Shown here piece by piece: positions 40,609 to 50,316 of a stretch of DNA of 64,000 nt. Position numbers and translations under genes: made by a program. The first letter of the stretch is position 1. Each line of letters opens with the position of its first letter. The stretch covers positions 62,001-126,000 of the forward strand of contig CBFHMG010000006.1 in the NCBI GenBank assembly GCA_965656935.1. The letters are read 5' to 3'. This stretch comes from M30B80 sp965656935 (GTDB lineage Bacteria > Pseudomonadota > Alphaproteobacteria > Rhodobacterales > Rhodobacteraceae). Under the pieces are notes generated by a model that ran no database searches, was not told the origin of the DNA, and saw nothing but the letters and a program-made list of their open reading frames with translations.

Positions 40609-42297
40609 TTAGCTATGCTCCTCGGCCGCAGTGGCGGCGAGGGCGCGATTATAGGCTTTGAGCGCATCCACATGGAAGAGCGCGCCTTCCAAAGCGGGCG
40701 GCCCATCACCCGGTGCGAGCTGGACCACGGGCACATAATCAAGGCCTGTACGCTCGAAAATCGGCAGCGCGCGTTCAAGCGTTGCATTGGTATCGGTATA
40801 AATGCCCTGTTCGATTAAGGTGAGAAGATGCTCCTGCAGGGCCGTGTTTTCATGATCCATGGGGCGCATCACTTTGCCCACACGGAACATAGAGAGCAGA
40901 TAGGCCTGCGGGCCCGCGGCCAGATGGATATTGCGCCGCTCGAGCTGGGTGAGAAAGAAAGAGCGATCCACCATGCGGCTTGCGATCGCGATGGAGGTCG
41001 AGACGGCCACCATCACCGCAAGGCCTGTTTGCCAATCCCCCGTTAATTCGAACACGATCAGGGTTGTCGAGATCGGCGCGCCTAAAACGGCGGCTGCAAC
41101 CGCGCCCATGCCAGCCAATGCATAAAGCGTCTCGGAGCCCGAGACATTGGGAAAGACCCCTGTTGCGATCAACCCGAAGGCCAGCCCCGTCATCGCGCCA
41201 ATCATCAGCGAGGGCGAAAAGACCCCACCGCCCATCCGACCGCCGACCGTAATGGCGACTGCCGCGACCTTGATCATGGTGAAGACAATCACCTCATGCA
41301 GCAGCAACTGGCCTGTTAATGCAGCCGTTGTCGTTTGATAGCCGACACCGATGATATGGGGGAACCAGATCGCAATTGCGCCGAGCAGGAGCCCTGCCAC
41401 CGCAGGGCGCAACCAGCGCGGAAGGCCGCTGCGCTGTTGGAGATTTGTGCCAAGCGTCTCGGTCCAGAAAATCGAGCGCATGAAGGCCACTGCCACCAAT
41501 CCGCACACCACGCCCAAAAGCAAAAAGGCCGGCAATTCCACATAGAATTGCAGTGCGCTATCGGAGCCGAGGCTGTATTCCGTCATCTCGCCAAAGGCCA
41601 AACGGTTGATCACCGTGCCCGCAGCCGAGGCGATGACAATTGGCGCAAAGGCGTGAACGGCGAAATGGCGCAGCACGACCTCAAGCGCGAAAAGCGCGCC
41701 CGCGATCGGGGCATTGAACGAGGCCGAGACCGCCGCCGCAACCGCGCAGCCCAGAAGATCGCGCCCTGTGATCCCGTCTGCCTTGATCCAATAGGACACT
41801 TTGGAGGAGATCACGGCCGCCAGATGCACCACAGGGCCTTCACGGCCAGTTGAGCCGCCCGAGCCAAGCGTGATCATGGAGGCCAGTGCCGAGGCGAGCC
41901 CCGCTTTATGTTCAACCCGACCATTATTGAGCGCCGCGCCCTCGATCACATCGGAAACCGATCTGACACGGCCATCAGGGGTGAAGCGGTGCAGGATCAG
42001 CCCCACGACCAGCCCGCCAATCATCGGGATCACAAGGATCAGATACCATGGCAGCCCTTCGGCAAAGCTGTGCAGCATCCGCACATCATCCACGCCATAA
42101 AGCCAGCTTTGAAGGGCATTGACGCCTTTGCGGAAAAACAGGGCCGCGAAACCCGCCGCGATCCCGATCACAAGCGCGATCAGCCAGAACTGGAACTGGC
42201 TTGGACCTTTGTCGCGCAGGATCTGCCAGCCAGATTTCAGGGCGGCCGCGACCTCTTGGGTCCAGATACGCAATTGCGTGTTATTCTCGTCTGCCAC
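40609..42297 (-). CDS. ClC-family chloride channel/antiporter with CBS domains
   Basis: 562-residue membrane protein with about ten hydrophobic segments and the ClC selectivity-filter motifs: GSGGSTGREGP (with the gating Glu), and GGRMGGGVFSPSLMIGAM. The C-terminal 110 residues carry a CBS pair (VMRPMDHENTALQEHLLTLIEQGIYTDTNATLERALPIFERTGLDYVPVV), unlike the short E. coli ClcA. The gating glutamate in GREGP is compatible with a 2Cl-/H+ exchanger. Its role is chloride homeostasis or acid resistance. It lies 161 bases downstream of recN on the same strand. Confidence 0.93.
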   Translation of the reverse strand: MADENNTQLRIWTQEVAAALKSGWQILRDKGPSQFQFWLIALVIGIAAGFAALFFRKGVNALQSWLYGVDDVRMLHSFAEGLPWYLILVIPMIGGLVVGLILHRFTPDGRVRSVSDVIEGAALNNGRVEHKAGLASALASMITLGSGGSTGREGPVVHLAAVISSKVSYWIKADGITGRDLLGCAVAAAVSASFNAPIAGALFALEVVLRHFAVHAFAPIVIASAAGTVINRLAFGEMTEYSLGSDSALQFYVELPAFLLLGVVCGLVAVAFMRSIFWTETLGTNLQQRSGLPRWLRPAVAGLLLGAIAIWFPHIIGVGYQTTTAALTGQLLLHEVIVFTMIKVAAVAITVGGRMGGGVFSPSLMIGAMTGLAFGLIATGVFPNVSGSETLYALAGMGAVAAAVLGAPISTTLIVFELTGDWQTGLAVMVAVSTSIAIASRMVDRSFFLTQLERRNIHLAAGPQAYLLSMFRVGKVMRPMDHENTALQEHLLTLIEQGIYTDTNATLERALPIFERTGLDYVPVVQLAPGDGPPALEGALFHVDALKAYNRALAATAAEEHS

Positions 42298-42458
42298 TCG
42301 TCCAACCTGCTGCGGGCTTGTTTTGATTTACGCGGGCATGATGCGGGCACCCCGCGCCCCGCTGCATAACCATGCCTCATGGGGCATATTTTTCGAGGCC
42401 AGATCAACCATCAAAGCCCCGAAATCAGCGGCTTTCTGGGTGCAATGGCGCAAAAACC

Positions 42459-44111
42459 TTATTGCGGGTGCAACAATGCGCGGGCGGCGTCTCGGGCGGC
42501 ATCGGTGATCGTATCGCCTGCCAGCATACGCGCAACCTCATCAACACGTTCGGCTGCATCCAAAGCTGTCACGCGACTTGTTGTGACCCCGTCCGACACA
42601 TCCTTGGCCACGCGCCAGTGATGCGCCCCCAAGGCCGCGACCTGCGGGGAATGGGTGACGACCAGAACCTGTTCCCCATCAGCCAGAGCGGCCAAACGCC
42701 GCCCCACCGCATCCGCCGTTGCCCCGCCGACACCGCGGTCGATCTCGTCAAAAATCATGGTCAGGCCCGCGGCCTCTTTGGTCAGGCAAACCTTGAGGGC
42801 CAGCAAAAAGCGGGAGAGTTCCCCCCCCGAGGCGATCTTGTTCAAGGCACCTGCAGGCGCGCCTGGGTTGGTGGCCACGGTGAAGGTGACCGTATCAATC
42901 CCGTCAGCGCCAGCCGCCGCCTGCGTGATCTCGGTCACAAAGCGCGCGCGCTCCATCTTGAGGGGGGCAAGCTCTTCGCTCATCGCCGCATCAAGGGCTT
43001 TGGCCGCAGCCGAGCGCGCGGCAGACAAGGCCTGCGCGGCTGTCTGATAGGCAGTATCGGCCGTGCTGAGCGCAAGCTGCAAAGCATCAAGCTGCCCTGC
43101 CCCGCCATCCAGCGCCTCAAGGCGGGCGCGCAGGTCATTGGCGAAACCGCCCAGATCATCGGCCAGCACATCATGTTTGCGCGCCAGCGCGCGAATGGCG
43201 AAAAGGCGTTCTTCGGTTTCTTCCAACTCATGCGGGTTGAAGGAGAGGCTATCGGCGAAACGCTCAACCTGTGATTGCGCGCCTGTCAACTCGACCATCG
43301 CGCGCTCAATCGCGGCCAGAGCCTCGTCCAGCCCGCCTTCGGCCTTATCCGTGAGCCCTTCGATCCAGCGGGTGGCATTGCCCATGGCACCCTCGGCCCC
43401 CTCCAGCCCGAGCGAGGCCACCACGCGGGCGACATCTTCGCGCATACGCTCGGCGCTTTGCATCAGGCGGCGGCGTGCATCCAGCTCGGCCTCTTCGCCT
43501 TGTTGCGGATCAAGGCGGTCTAACTCGGCCACGGCATGGCGCAGGAAATCCTCTTCCTCCTTCATGCTGGCCAAGGCGGTTTCGGCCTTTTCAAGGGCGC
43601 GTCGCGCCTCGGATCGGGCGCGCCACAGGCTGCCCAGTTCCACGCGTTGCGGGGCGAGGCCTGCGAAATCATCCAGCATGAGGCGGTGGTTTTTCGGATC
43701 AAGAAGGCCTTTGTCATCTTGCTGGCCATGCAGCTCGACCAATGTCTCAGAGAGCGCACGCAGCACTTCACCGCTGGCGCGTCGGTCATTGATCCAAGAG
43801 GTCTTGCGACCTTCGGGCGTGTTCACGCGGCGCAGGATCAATTCCTCAGCTTGGGGGAACCCCGCCTCGCTCAGGATGGCATGCGCGGGATGATCCTTGG
43901 CCAGATCAAAAACCGCCACAACCTCGCCCTGCGCAGCGCCTGCGCGCACCAGATCGGCGCGCCCGCGCCAGCCCAGCACAAAGCCAAGCGAATCCAGCAA
44001 AATCGATTTGCCCGCGCCTGTTTCACCCGTCAACACATTGAGACCCGGTTGGAACTCAAGCTCCAAACGGTCGATCAAAAGCATGTCGCGGATATCGAGA
44101 TGGCGCAGCAT
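42459..44111 (-). CDS. recN: DNA repair protein RecN
   Basis: SMC-like ATPase (550 residues) that acts in double-strand break repair. Walker A GETGAGKS at 29-36, a long coiled-coil middle (about 150-350), an ABC signature region IASGGELSRFLLALK and Walker B LTMIFDEIDRGVGG near the C-terminus. Normal length. It is downstream of bamD by 38 bases in the lpxC-bamD-recN series. No SOS box was recognised in front of it. Confidence 0.96.
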   Translation of the reverse strand: MLRHLDIRDMLLIDRLELEFQPGLNVLTGETGAGKSILLDSLGFVLGWRGRADLVRAGAAQGEVVAVFDLAKDHPAHAILSEAGFPQAEELILRRVNTPEGRKTSWINDRRASGEVLRALSETLVELHGQQDDKGLLDPKNHRLMLDDFAGLAPQRVELGSLWRARSEARRALEKAETALASMKEEEDFLRHAVAELDRLDPQQGEEAELDARRRLMQSAERMREDVARVVASLGLEGAEGAMGNATRWIEGLTDKAEGGLDEALAAIERAMVELTGAQSQVERFADSLSFNPHELEETEERLFAIRALARKHDVLADDLGGFANDLRARLEALDGGAGQLDALQLALSTADTAYQTAAQALSAARSAAAKALDAAMSEELAPLKMERARFVTEITQAAAGADGIDTVTFTVATNPGAPAGALNKIASGGELSRFLLALKVCLTKEAAGLTMIFDEIDRGVGGATADAVGRRLAALADGEQVLVVTHSPQVAALGAHHWRVAKDVSDGVTTSRVTALDAAERVDEVARMLAGDTITDAARDAARALLHPQ

Positions 44112-44149
44112 CTATTCCTGATCCAATGAAAGCGACCAAAGCCGTCTTG

Positions 44150-45040
44150 TCAGAGCCAGTCACCCACAACCGTCTGGCGCCAGATATCGCGCAACCAGCT
44201 TTCGCCTGTTGCGTCAGGTGCCAGATTTTGACCGGTCAATTGGTTGAAAGCGTCATCATAGAAAGGCGAGGACTGGAAGTTATAGCCAAGGATCGCACCA
44301 GCGGTCTGCGCCTCCTCAACCAGACCGAGCGACAGATAGGCCTCGACCAGACGCAAAAGCGCCTCGGGCGTATGGGTCGTGGTCTGGAATTCCTCCACAA
44401 CAACGCGGAAACGGCTGATCGCAGCGGAGTAATGTTCGCGGCGCAGATAATAGCGTCCGATCTCCATTTCCTTGCCCGCGAGATGGTCAAAGGCGAGATC
44501 GAATTTCAGCGCGGCGCTATCGGCATATTCGCTATCGGGATAGAATTCGATCACGGTCCGCAAGGCCTGCAAAGCTTGGAAGGTGATGCCCTGATCGCGG
44601 CCGACCTGATCGATCTGGTCATAATAGCTGAGCGCCAGAAGATATTGCGCATAGGCCGCATCTTCATCGGCTGGATAGAAATCGATAAAGCGCTGCGCGG
44701 CACTGCGGGCGGCCTCATAATCACGATCTGCATGATAGCTGAAGGCTGCCATAATCAGCGAACGCTTCGCCCATTCCGAATAGGGATAGAGACGCTCAAC
44801 CTCATTAAAAAGCCGCGCGGCTTCTTCTGGGTCGTCATTGCGCTCAAGCTCGAACTCGGCAAGCTGGTAGATATCTTCAGGGCCAAGCTGTTCCAGCGGG
44901 GTGGTGTTTTCGCGCGGGCCGAACAGGCCACGGCGCGGCTCGCCATCATTGCGCGCACCGCATGCTGACACCAATGTCACAAGGCTGAGGACGACCCCGA
45001 TCTTGAGTCCCGCTTTCAACTTATCTTGCCTGCTTGCCAT
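44150..45040 (-). CDS. bamD: outer-membrane assembly lipoprotein BamD
   Basis: Lipoprotein of about 296 residues with a lipobox ending at Cys27 (LVSAC) and TPR-like helical repeats (YQLAEFELERNDDPEEAARLFNEVERLYPYSEWAKRS; YAQYLLALSYYDQI; YYLRREHYSAAISRFRVVVEEF). It is an essential part of the BAM complex that inserts outer-membrane beta-barrels. I chose the ATG at 45040; a TTG three codons earlier is possible. It lies between lpxC (99 bases upstream) and recN. Confidence 0.95.
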   Translation of the reverse strand: MASRQDKLKAGLKIGVVLSLVTLVSACGARNDGEPRRGLFGPRENTTPLEQLGPEDIYQLAEFELERNDDPEEAARLFNEVERLYPYSEWAKRSLIMAAFSYHADRDYEAARSAAQRFIDFYPADEDAAYAQYLLALSYYDQIDQVGRDQGITFQALQALRTVIEFYPDSEYADSAALKFDLAFDHLAGKEMEIGRYYLRREHYSAAISRFRVVVEEFQTTTHTPEALLRLVEAYLSLGLVEEAQTAGAILGYNFQSSPFYDDAFNQLTGQNLAPDATGESWLRDIWRQTVVGDWL

Positions 45041-45139
45041 GCCTACCAACCCATATGCGTAGCTTCCGAGCTTAGCCGCCCGATTTCCCTTGCATTGGTC
45101 CTAGCACATTAATTTCGAGGGTAAAACGTGTGAATAGCG

Positions 45140-46069
45140 TTAGGCGACATGTGCGAGATCGGCATGGTTCACGCCCATGCCGGGAAGGCGCGCGGCCATC
45201 TCGGGCGAACACTCAACCATGCGGAACGCACCAGGCGTGTTGAACAAGGCGCGCAGCAACCTGTTGCTGAGCATATGGCCTGCACGAACACCTTCGTAAT
45301 GGCCAATAATCGGCGCGCCCGCGAGCGATAAATCACCCAAAGCATCCAACATTTTATGGCGCACAGCCTCATCATCATGGCGGAAACCGCCAGGGCTGAG
45401 AACTGTTTCACCATCAACGACAACAGCGTTTTCATAGCTGCCACCAAGGGCCAGCCCCGCTTTCTGCATCGCCTCGACATCGGATTGGCGGCAGAAAGTG
45501 CGGCTGTCGCATAGCTCGCGAACAAAACGGCCATTGGCCAGATCGGTAAAGCGGGTCTGGGTGCCGATTGCGTCATCCTCGAAATCAATCGAGAAGCGCA
45601 TCGTCAGACCTTCGGCCGGCGACAGGCTGGCCGTGGCATAGCCATCCGAGACCTCAACCTTTTCCAAAACCTCGATCGCATAGATCGGAGTGCCTTGGCG
45701 CTGGATACCTTTGGCAATCATCGCACGCACGAATTGCGCGGAGGAGCCGTCAAGAATTGGAACTTCGGGGCCATCAAGCTCGATCAAGGCGTTATGCACG
45801 CCGATCCCAGCCAAAGCCGCCATGATATGCTCGATCGTCGAGACGCCGACACCATCGGCGTTTTCGATCTGGGTGCAAAGACGGCTTTCGGGCACTGCAT
45901 CATAGCGCGCAGCGATCAGCGGATCACGATCCGTGATATCCAAGCGGCGGAACCAGATGCCGTAATTCGCTGGTGCGGGCTGAACCACCATACGCACGGG
46001 GCGACCGGAATGAAGACCGATGCCCGAGAAGGTGGTCGCTGATCGAAGTGTCGCCTGCAAAAAAGTCAC
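45140..46069 (-). CDS. lpxC: UDP-3-O-acyl-N-acetylglucosamine deacetylase
   Basis: Zn enzyme that commits UDP-GlcNAc to lipid A. Conserved: TLRSATTFSGIGLHSG, STIEHIMAAL with the metal His81, and the DDEAVRHKMLDALGDL segment with the other His/Asp ligands. From the GTG at 46069 the product has 309 residues, close to E. coli LpxC (305). A TTG at 46060 with GGTGA five bases upstream is an alternative; the open frame to 46141 adds a tail unlike the family. It is separated from ftsZ by a terminator, so it has its own promoter. Confidence 0.94.
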   Translation of the reverse strand: MTFLQATLRSATTFSGIGLHSGRPVRMVVQPAPANYGIWFRRLDITDRDPLIAARYDAVPESRLCTQIENADGVGVSTIEHIMAALAGIGVHNALIELDGPEVPILDGSSAQFVRAMIAKGIQRQGTPIYAIEVLEKVEVSDGYATASLSPAEGLTMRFSIDFEDDAIGTQTRFTDLANGRFVRELCDSRTFCRQSDVEAMQKAGLALGGSYENAVVVDGETVLSPGGFRHDDEAVRHKMLDALGDLSLAGAPIIGHYEGVRAGHMLSNRLLRALFNTPGAFRMVECSPEMAARLPGMGVNHADLAHVA

Positions 46070-46250
46070 CAGTCTTTTGTTTCCCCAGTCACCCAGAAAT
46101 CGCCATAGCAAGCAGATTAAAGGGATGTAATGCTGATACAAATTTCACGGGGAAGCCACAATTCAAGCTTTATGACTCGTTGCAACAAAGGCCGAAACCA
46201 TAGGCGGAACTTTGCCAATCGCCCTTACGCGGAAATCTAACACCCTGTTA

Positions 46251-46285
46251 TTCAAAAGAAAAAGGGCTGACACAAGGCCAGCCCT
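46251..46285 (-). terminator. intrinsic terminator after ftsZ
   Basis: On the minus strand AGGGCTG and CAGCCCT pair and are followed by a T-rich tail, about 20 bases after the ftsZ stop. It ends the dcw transcript before lpxC. Confidence 0.88.
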
Positions 46286-46289
46286 CTTC

Positions 46290-46304
46290 TTAACCATTTG
46301 TTAA
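46290..46304. promoter_or_regulatory. full CtrA-type motif TTAA-N7-TTAA
   Basis: Exact TTAA, seven bases (CCATTTG), TTAA, lying two bases past the ftsZ stop and ahead of the terminator, 221 bp upstream of lpxC. It matches the CtrA consensus of alphaproteobacteria. Its position before the terminator is odd for an lpxC promoter, so it could be chance. Confidence 0.4.
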
Positions 46305-46306
46305 AT

Positions 46307-47881
46307 TTAATTTGCCTGACGACGCAGGAAGGCTGGGATTTCGATGCGTTCCTGATCGGGATCGACTTCGGTTTCCTCTGGTGCGGGACGGGTTGCCATT
46401 GTGGGCTGGCGACGCTCCACAGGGGCGGCATGTCCATCGGAATGGCCCGCCATGCGGTTGATCAGGGAGTTGAACCCGAAGCGCGGCTTCTCGGCAGCAG
46501 GCTCAGGCTGTGGCGCTGGTGCATGGGATGCGGCGGGCGCATCCTTGTGAATTGCGGCCTTCAAACGCTCCAGCGCCTGGGGCGAAGGTGTGCCCGCGGG
46601 ATTTGGCTTTGGTGCCACGTATTCCTCTGACCCCGCCTGCGCAACAGGTTCGGCGATCTCGCGTGGCTGATAGGCGGGTGGAGGAACATCGCCACCGGCT
46701 GTCTCAACTGGGAAATGCGGTGCGGGGGCCGCCTCGGTCTCTGCCGCGTCCAGTTCGCCAAAGAGCGATGGCTCCTCGACAACAGGCTCGCTTGTTTCCT
46801 GAGCGGCAAAGCTCGGGGTTTCCACAGGCGCCGCGGCGGCGGCGGCTTCGGCCACAACTGGCGCTTCAGGGCGCATACGGCGCAGTGGCGCAGGGATATC
46901 CTGAGCGGCTTCGCTGACATCGATACCCGTGGCCACAACGCTCACGCGCATTTTGCCTTCCATATCGGTATCCAGCGTGGAGCCCACGATGATATTGGCC
47001 TCGGGGTCAACTTCTTCGCGGATGCGGTTTGCTGCCTCGTCCAGTTCGAACAGGGTCAGGTCGTAGCCACCAGTGATATTGATCAGAACACCACGTGCGC
47101 CTTTGAGGCTGATTTCATCCAGAAGCGGGTTCGCAATGGCTTTCTCGGCGGCTTGCACCGCGCGGGTTTCGCCATCGGCCTCGCCTGTGCCCATCATCGC
47201 CTTGCCCATCTCGTTCATCACAGCGCGAACATCGGCAAAGTCGAGATTGATCAGACCAGGGCGAACCATCAGGTCCGTCACACCTTTAACGCCTTGATAG
47301 AGGACATCATCTGCCATGGCGAAGGCTTCGGTGAAGGTGGTTTTCTCATTGGCCAGACGGAACAGGTTCTGGTTCGGAATGATGATGAGCGTGTCGACAA
47401 CCTTCTGTAGCTGCTCGATCCCCTCTTCGGCCTGACGCATCCGCTTGGCGCCTTCGAACTGGAATGGCTTGGTCACGACACCAACGGTCAGCACGCCCAA
47501 CTCACGCGCGGCCTGCGCAATGATCGGGGCAGCGCCCGTCCCAGTGCCGCCGCCCATGCCAGCGGTGATGAAACACATATGCGCCCCAGCAAGGTGATCG
47601 ACGATATCCTCGATGCTTTCTTCGGCAGCGCTTGCACCAACCGACGGGCGTGCCCCTGCGCCGAGACCTTCCGTCACGCGGGCACCCATCTGGATGCGCG
47701 AACTGGCCTTGGCATGCTGCAACGCCTGCGCGTCGGTATTGGCGACGACGAACTCACAGCCATCAAGGCTTTGTTCGATCATGTTATTGACGGCGTTGCC
47801 GCCTGCGCCACCGACACCGAAAACGGTGATACGTGGTTTCAGCTCGGTTTGAGCTTCGGGCATTGTAAGGTTGAGTGTCAT
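46307..47881 (-). CDS. ftsZ: cell division protein FtsZ
   Basis: Tubulin-like GTPase (524 residues) that forms the division ring. The GTP-binding motif GGGTGTGAAP is at 110-119 and the T7-loop region LDFADVRAVM is intact. Residues 330-500 are a long Ala/Glu/Pro-rich linker, longer than in E. coli (383 residues in all) but usual for alphaproteobacteria. The conserved C-terminal peptide EIPAFLRRQAN (514-524) binds FtsA and ZipA-like partners. Last gene of the dcw cluster; a strong terminator follows. Confidence 0.98.
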   Translation of the reverse strand: MTLNLTMPEAQTELKPRITVFGVGGAGGNAVNNMIEQSLDGCEFVVANTDAQALQHAKASSRIQMGARVTEGLGAGARPSVGASAAEESIEDIVDHLAGAHMCFITAGMGGGTGTGAAPIIAQAARELGVLTVGVVTKPFQFEGAKRMRQAEEGIEQLQKVVDTLIIIPNQNLFRLANEKTTFTEAFAMADDVLYQGVKGVTDLMVRPGLINLDFADVRAVMNEMGKAMMGTGEADGETRAVQAAEKAIANPLLDEISLKGARGVLINITGGYDLTLFELDEAANRIREEVDPEANIIVGSTLDTDMEGKMRVSVVATGIDVSEAAQDIPAPLRRMRPEAPVVAEAAAAAAPVETPSFAAQETSEPVVEEPSLFGELDAAETEAAPAPHFPVETAGGDVPPPAYQPREIAEPVAQAGSEEYVAPKPNPAGTPSPQALERLKAAIHKDAPAASHAPAPQPEPAAEKPRFGFNSLINRMAGHSDGHAAPVERRQPTMATRPAPEETEVDPDQERIEIPAFLRRQAN

Positions 47882-47958
47882 AGCTCTGTCCGCCTGTTTG
47901 TCCTAGTTACGACCACGGTCTTGCTGCCGGTTGGCCAATTCATCTGCCTTTTGCAGAG

Positions 47959-47987
47959 ATAGTAGAGCGTTAAACAGCTATCGTCAC
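47959..47987 (-). promoter_or_regulatory. possible promoter for ftsZ
   Basis: On the minus strand GTGACG (47987-47982), 17 bases, then TACTAT (47964-47959): four of six matches in each box, in the 210-bp ftsA-ftsZ spacer, 78 bases before the ftsZ start. Such a spacer often holds an ftsZ promoter. Read by eye. Confidence 0.3.
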
Positions 47988-48091
47988 GCGAAAACTGGCG
48001 GCAAAACGCAAAATATAGCCCTTAGACGCATGATTTCGGCAGGATTTCGCTACCGCCGACTGCATCTAGCGGTTTGGCAAGAGGCGAACCC

Positions 48092-49426
48092 TTACCAATT
48101 GTCTTTGAACCACTTCACCGCGCGTTTGAGGGAGCGCGCCGGATAGCGGTCTGCTGGCATCTCGAAATCCCACCACTCATCCTGCGGATAGGCAGCAAAA
48201 AGCGACAGCCCCACACAGGCCGAGAAGGCAGGCCCGCAAGCCGATTGAGGCAGGCCCTGAACCCGCAAGGGACGGCCCAAACGCACCTGATTACCCAAAA
48301 TTTTGGCCGCCAGACCATCAAGGCCGGGCAATTGACTGGCACCGCCTGTCAGCACGATGCGCTGGCTTGGCAAATGCTCGAAACCTGCCGCGTCAAGCCG
48401 CGCGCGGACTTCTTCTAGAATTTCCTCGACACGTGGGCGCATTACGCCGATAAGTTCCGCGCGGCTCACGCGGCGACGGTCATGATGCCAATCGCCGGTA
48501 TCCGCCTCCAGCTCGATCATCTCGCGATCATCCATGCCCGTGGCAACCACGCCGCCAAAACGGGTCTTGATCCGCTCGGCCGCGCCCATGGGGATTTGCA
48601 GGGCTTGCGAAATATCACTGGTCACGTGATCGCCACCCATCCGAACGGTATCGGCAAAGATCATGTGCTTCTTGATGAACACCGAGATACCCGTGGTGCC
48701 ACCGCCCAGATCAACACAGGCCGCGCCCAGTTCCTGCTCATCCTCAACAAGGCTTGAGACACCCGCCACATAAGGCGAAGACGCGAGACCTGCCAATTCA
48801 AGATCACAGCGTTTAATACAATAGAGCAAAGCCTCAACCGCGTGCTGCTCGACCGACAAAAGATGCATATCGACCGACAGATTATTTCCGATATGGCTGC
48901 GCGGATCGGACAGGCCAGTGCGGTGATCAAGGGCGAAATTCACAGGCTGCGCATGCAGCACTTCGCGCCCCTCCCCCAGATCGGGCACATCACAGGCCGC
49001 GAGAACACGGGCCACATCATCCTCGGTCACGGTGCCTGTTTGCAAGCTAACCTCGCCCACCAAACCATAGGAGCGCGGACGCGCGCCTGCGATGCTGGCG
49101 ATCACGTGATCCACGCGGGTATCCGCCATTTTTTGCGCCGCCTGCACCACAGTGCGGATTGCGCGTTCGGTTTCCTGCATCGTGTCGATTTCACCGAATT
49201 TTACGCCACGCGAACGGGTCGTTGCAGCCCCGATCACCCGAAAATTCGACTGCCCCGCCATCGCCCCCACACCCTCGGAGGCATGGAAGCCATCAGGGTC
49301 ATCAAAGCGCAGCACAAGACAGGCAATTTTATGGCTACCAATATCGAGAATGGCGATGACGCCACGGCGCATGGCTTCTTGGCGTTTTGCGCGCATTGCA
49401 CGCTGCGACTGATACAGCATACTCAT
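48092..49426 (-). CDS. ftsA: cell division protein FtsA
   Basis: Actin-like ATPase (444 residues) that tethers FtsZ to the membrane. It has the actin-fold motifs VIAILDIGSHKIACLVL (phosphate 1), GAACVDLGGGTTGISVF (phosphate 2) and IVLTGGASQLPGL (adenosine). The C-terminal end KRAVKWFKDNW is the amphipathic membrane-binding helix. It overlaps the ftsQ stop by four bases (ATGA). A 210-bp spacer follows before ftsZ. Confidence 0.97.
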   Translation of the reverse strand: MSMLYQSQRAMRAKRQEAMRRGVIAILDIGSHKIACLVLRFDDPDGFHASEGVGAMAGQSNFRVIGAATTRSRGVKFGEIDTMQETERAIRTVVQAAQKMADTRVDHVIASIAGARPRSYGLVGEVSLQTGTVTEDDVARVLAACDVPDLGEGREVLHAQPVNFALDHRTGLSDPRSHIGNNLSVDMHLLSVEQHAVEALLYCIKRCDLELAGLASSPYVAGVSSLVEDEQELGAACVDLGGGTTGISVFIKKHMIFADTVRMGGDHVTSDISQALQIPMGAAERIKTRFGGVVATGMDDREMIELEADTGDWHHDRRRVSRAELIGVMRPRVEEILEEVRARLDAAGFEHLPSQRIVLTGGASQLPGLDGLAAKILGNQVRLGRPLRVQGLPQSACGPAFSACVGLSLFAAYPQDEWWDFEMPADRYPARSLKRAVKWFKDNW

Positions 49427-50316
49427 CCGTTTTGATCTCCATTTACGATCGCAGTGCCCCGCATACGGTGCAATTCGGTGATTGCATCGGGGGTCAGTTG
49501 AAGGGTCGGGCGCTCGGGGTGGCGCATATCAATCCGCAGAACATCGCGGTCGAGAACATCTTGCATGTCGTGCAGGGCCAGCACGCGGTCGAGGGTCCGG
49601 ACGGGGTCTTCCTCAGGCAGCAGGATGCGCAAGCCATCGCTCATCACAACATCCCAACGCCGCTCGCCCATGCGCACAAGGCCTTGAAGCCGCTCGGAAA
49701 TCGGCGCGGCTGCCGCGAAAAGCGCAAGCGCTTCCTCCACGGCCAGATCAGCCCCCTCGCCCGCCACCATCGGCATCGGCTCATCAAAGCCGCGCTCGGT
49801 GATATCGGCGACGAATTCTCCCTCGCGGTCGAGCAACACAATCGCATCACGCCGCTGCCAGATCAAAAGCGGCACGCGCTCCTCGACCGCGACCGACAGA
49901 TAACCGCCCGATTGCACCCGCAGCTCTGAATGCAAGACGGCTGGGATCTCTTCGATCCGCTGCTTCATCTCGACAAGGTTCAGATCAAATGAGGAGACGG
50001 GGAAATCAATGGATAGAACGGTGCGAATATTCTCGGCCAGATCGGGGCTTGCGCCCTCAATGCCCATGACATTCACCAGAAATTCAGGCCGCCCTTCGAT
50101 CTCGCGCCGCATTTCGGCCAAGCTGTCGCTCATGCTCTGGACCTGTTCTTCATCCGAGATGAACCAGCCAAGGGCCACAATGGCAAAAAACGCAGGCACA
50201 CCCACGCGGACCAAGCGGCGGAAAAACGGCGTGAGCCAGAGGCGCTGGAACCGATAGGACCAGATCGAGGGCGCTGGATCATGTGGGTCTGGGCGCGTGG
50301 CGTTCAACGGTCGCAT
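49423..50316 (-). CDS. ftsQ: cell division protein FtsQ
   Basis: Single-pass membrane protein (297 residues): cytoplasmic tail, membrane segment near 40-60 (VGVPAFFAIVALGWFIS), a POTRA domain (FLVNVMGIEGASPDLAENIRTVL) and a beta domain. It links FtsL/FtsB to the divisome. The ATG at 50316 has GGAGG upstream within the end of ddl; the in-frame start at 50343 adds nine residues. It overlaps ddl by 13 bases and ftsA by four. Confidence 0.95.
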   Translation of the reverse strand: MRPLNATRPDPHDPAPSIWSYRFQRLWLTPFFRRLVRVGVPAFFAIVALGWFISDEEQVQSMSDSLAEMRREIEGRPEFLVNVMGIEGASPDLAENIRTVLSIDFPVSSFDLNLVEMKQRIEEIPAVLHSELRVQSGGYLSVAVEERVPLLIWQRRDAIVLLDREGEFVADITERGFDEPMPMVAGEGADLAVEEALALFAAAAPISERLQGLVRMGERRWDVVMSDGLRILLPEEDPVRTLDRVLALHDMQDVLDRDVLRIDMRHPERPTLQLTPDAITELHRMRGTAIVNGDQNG

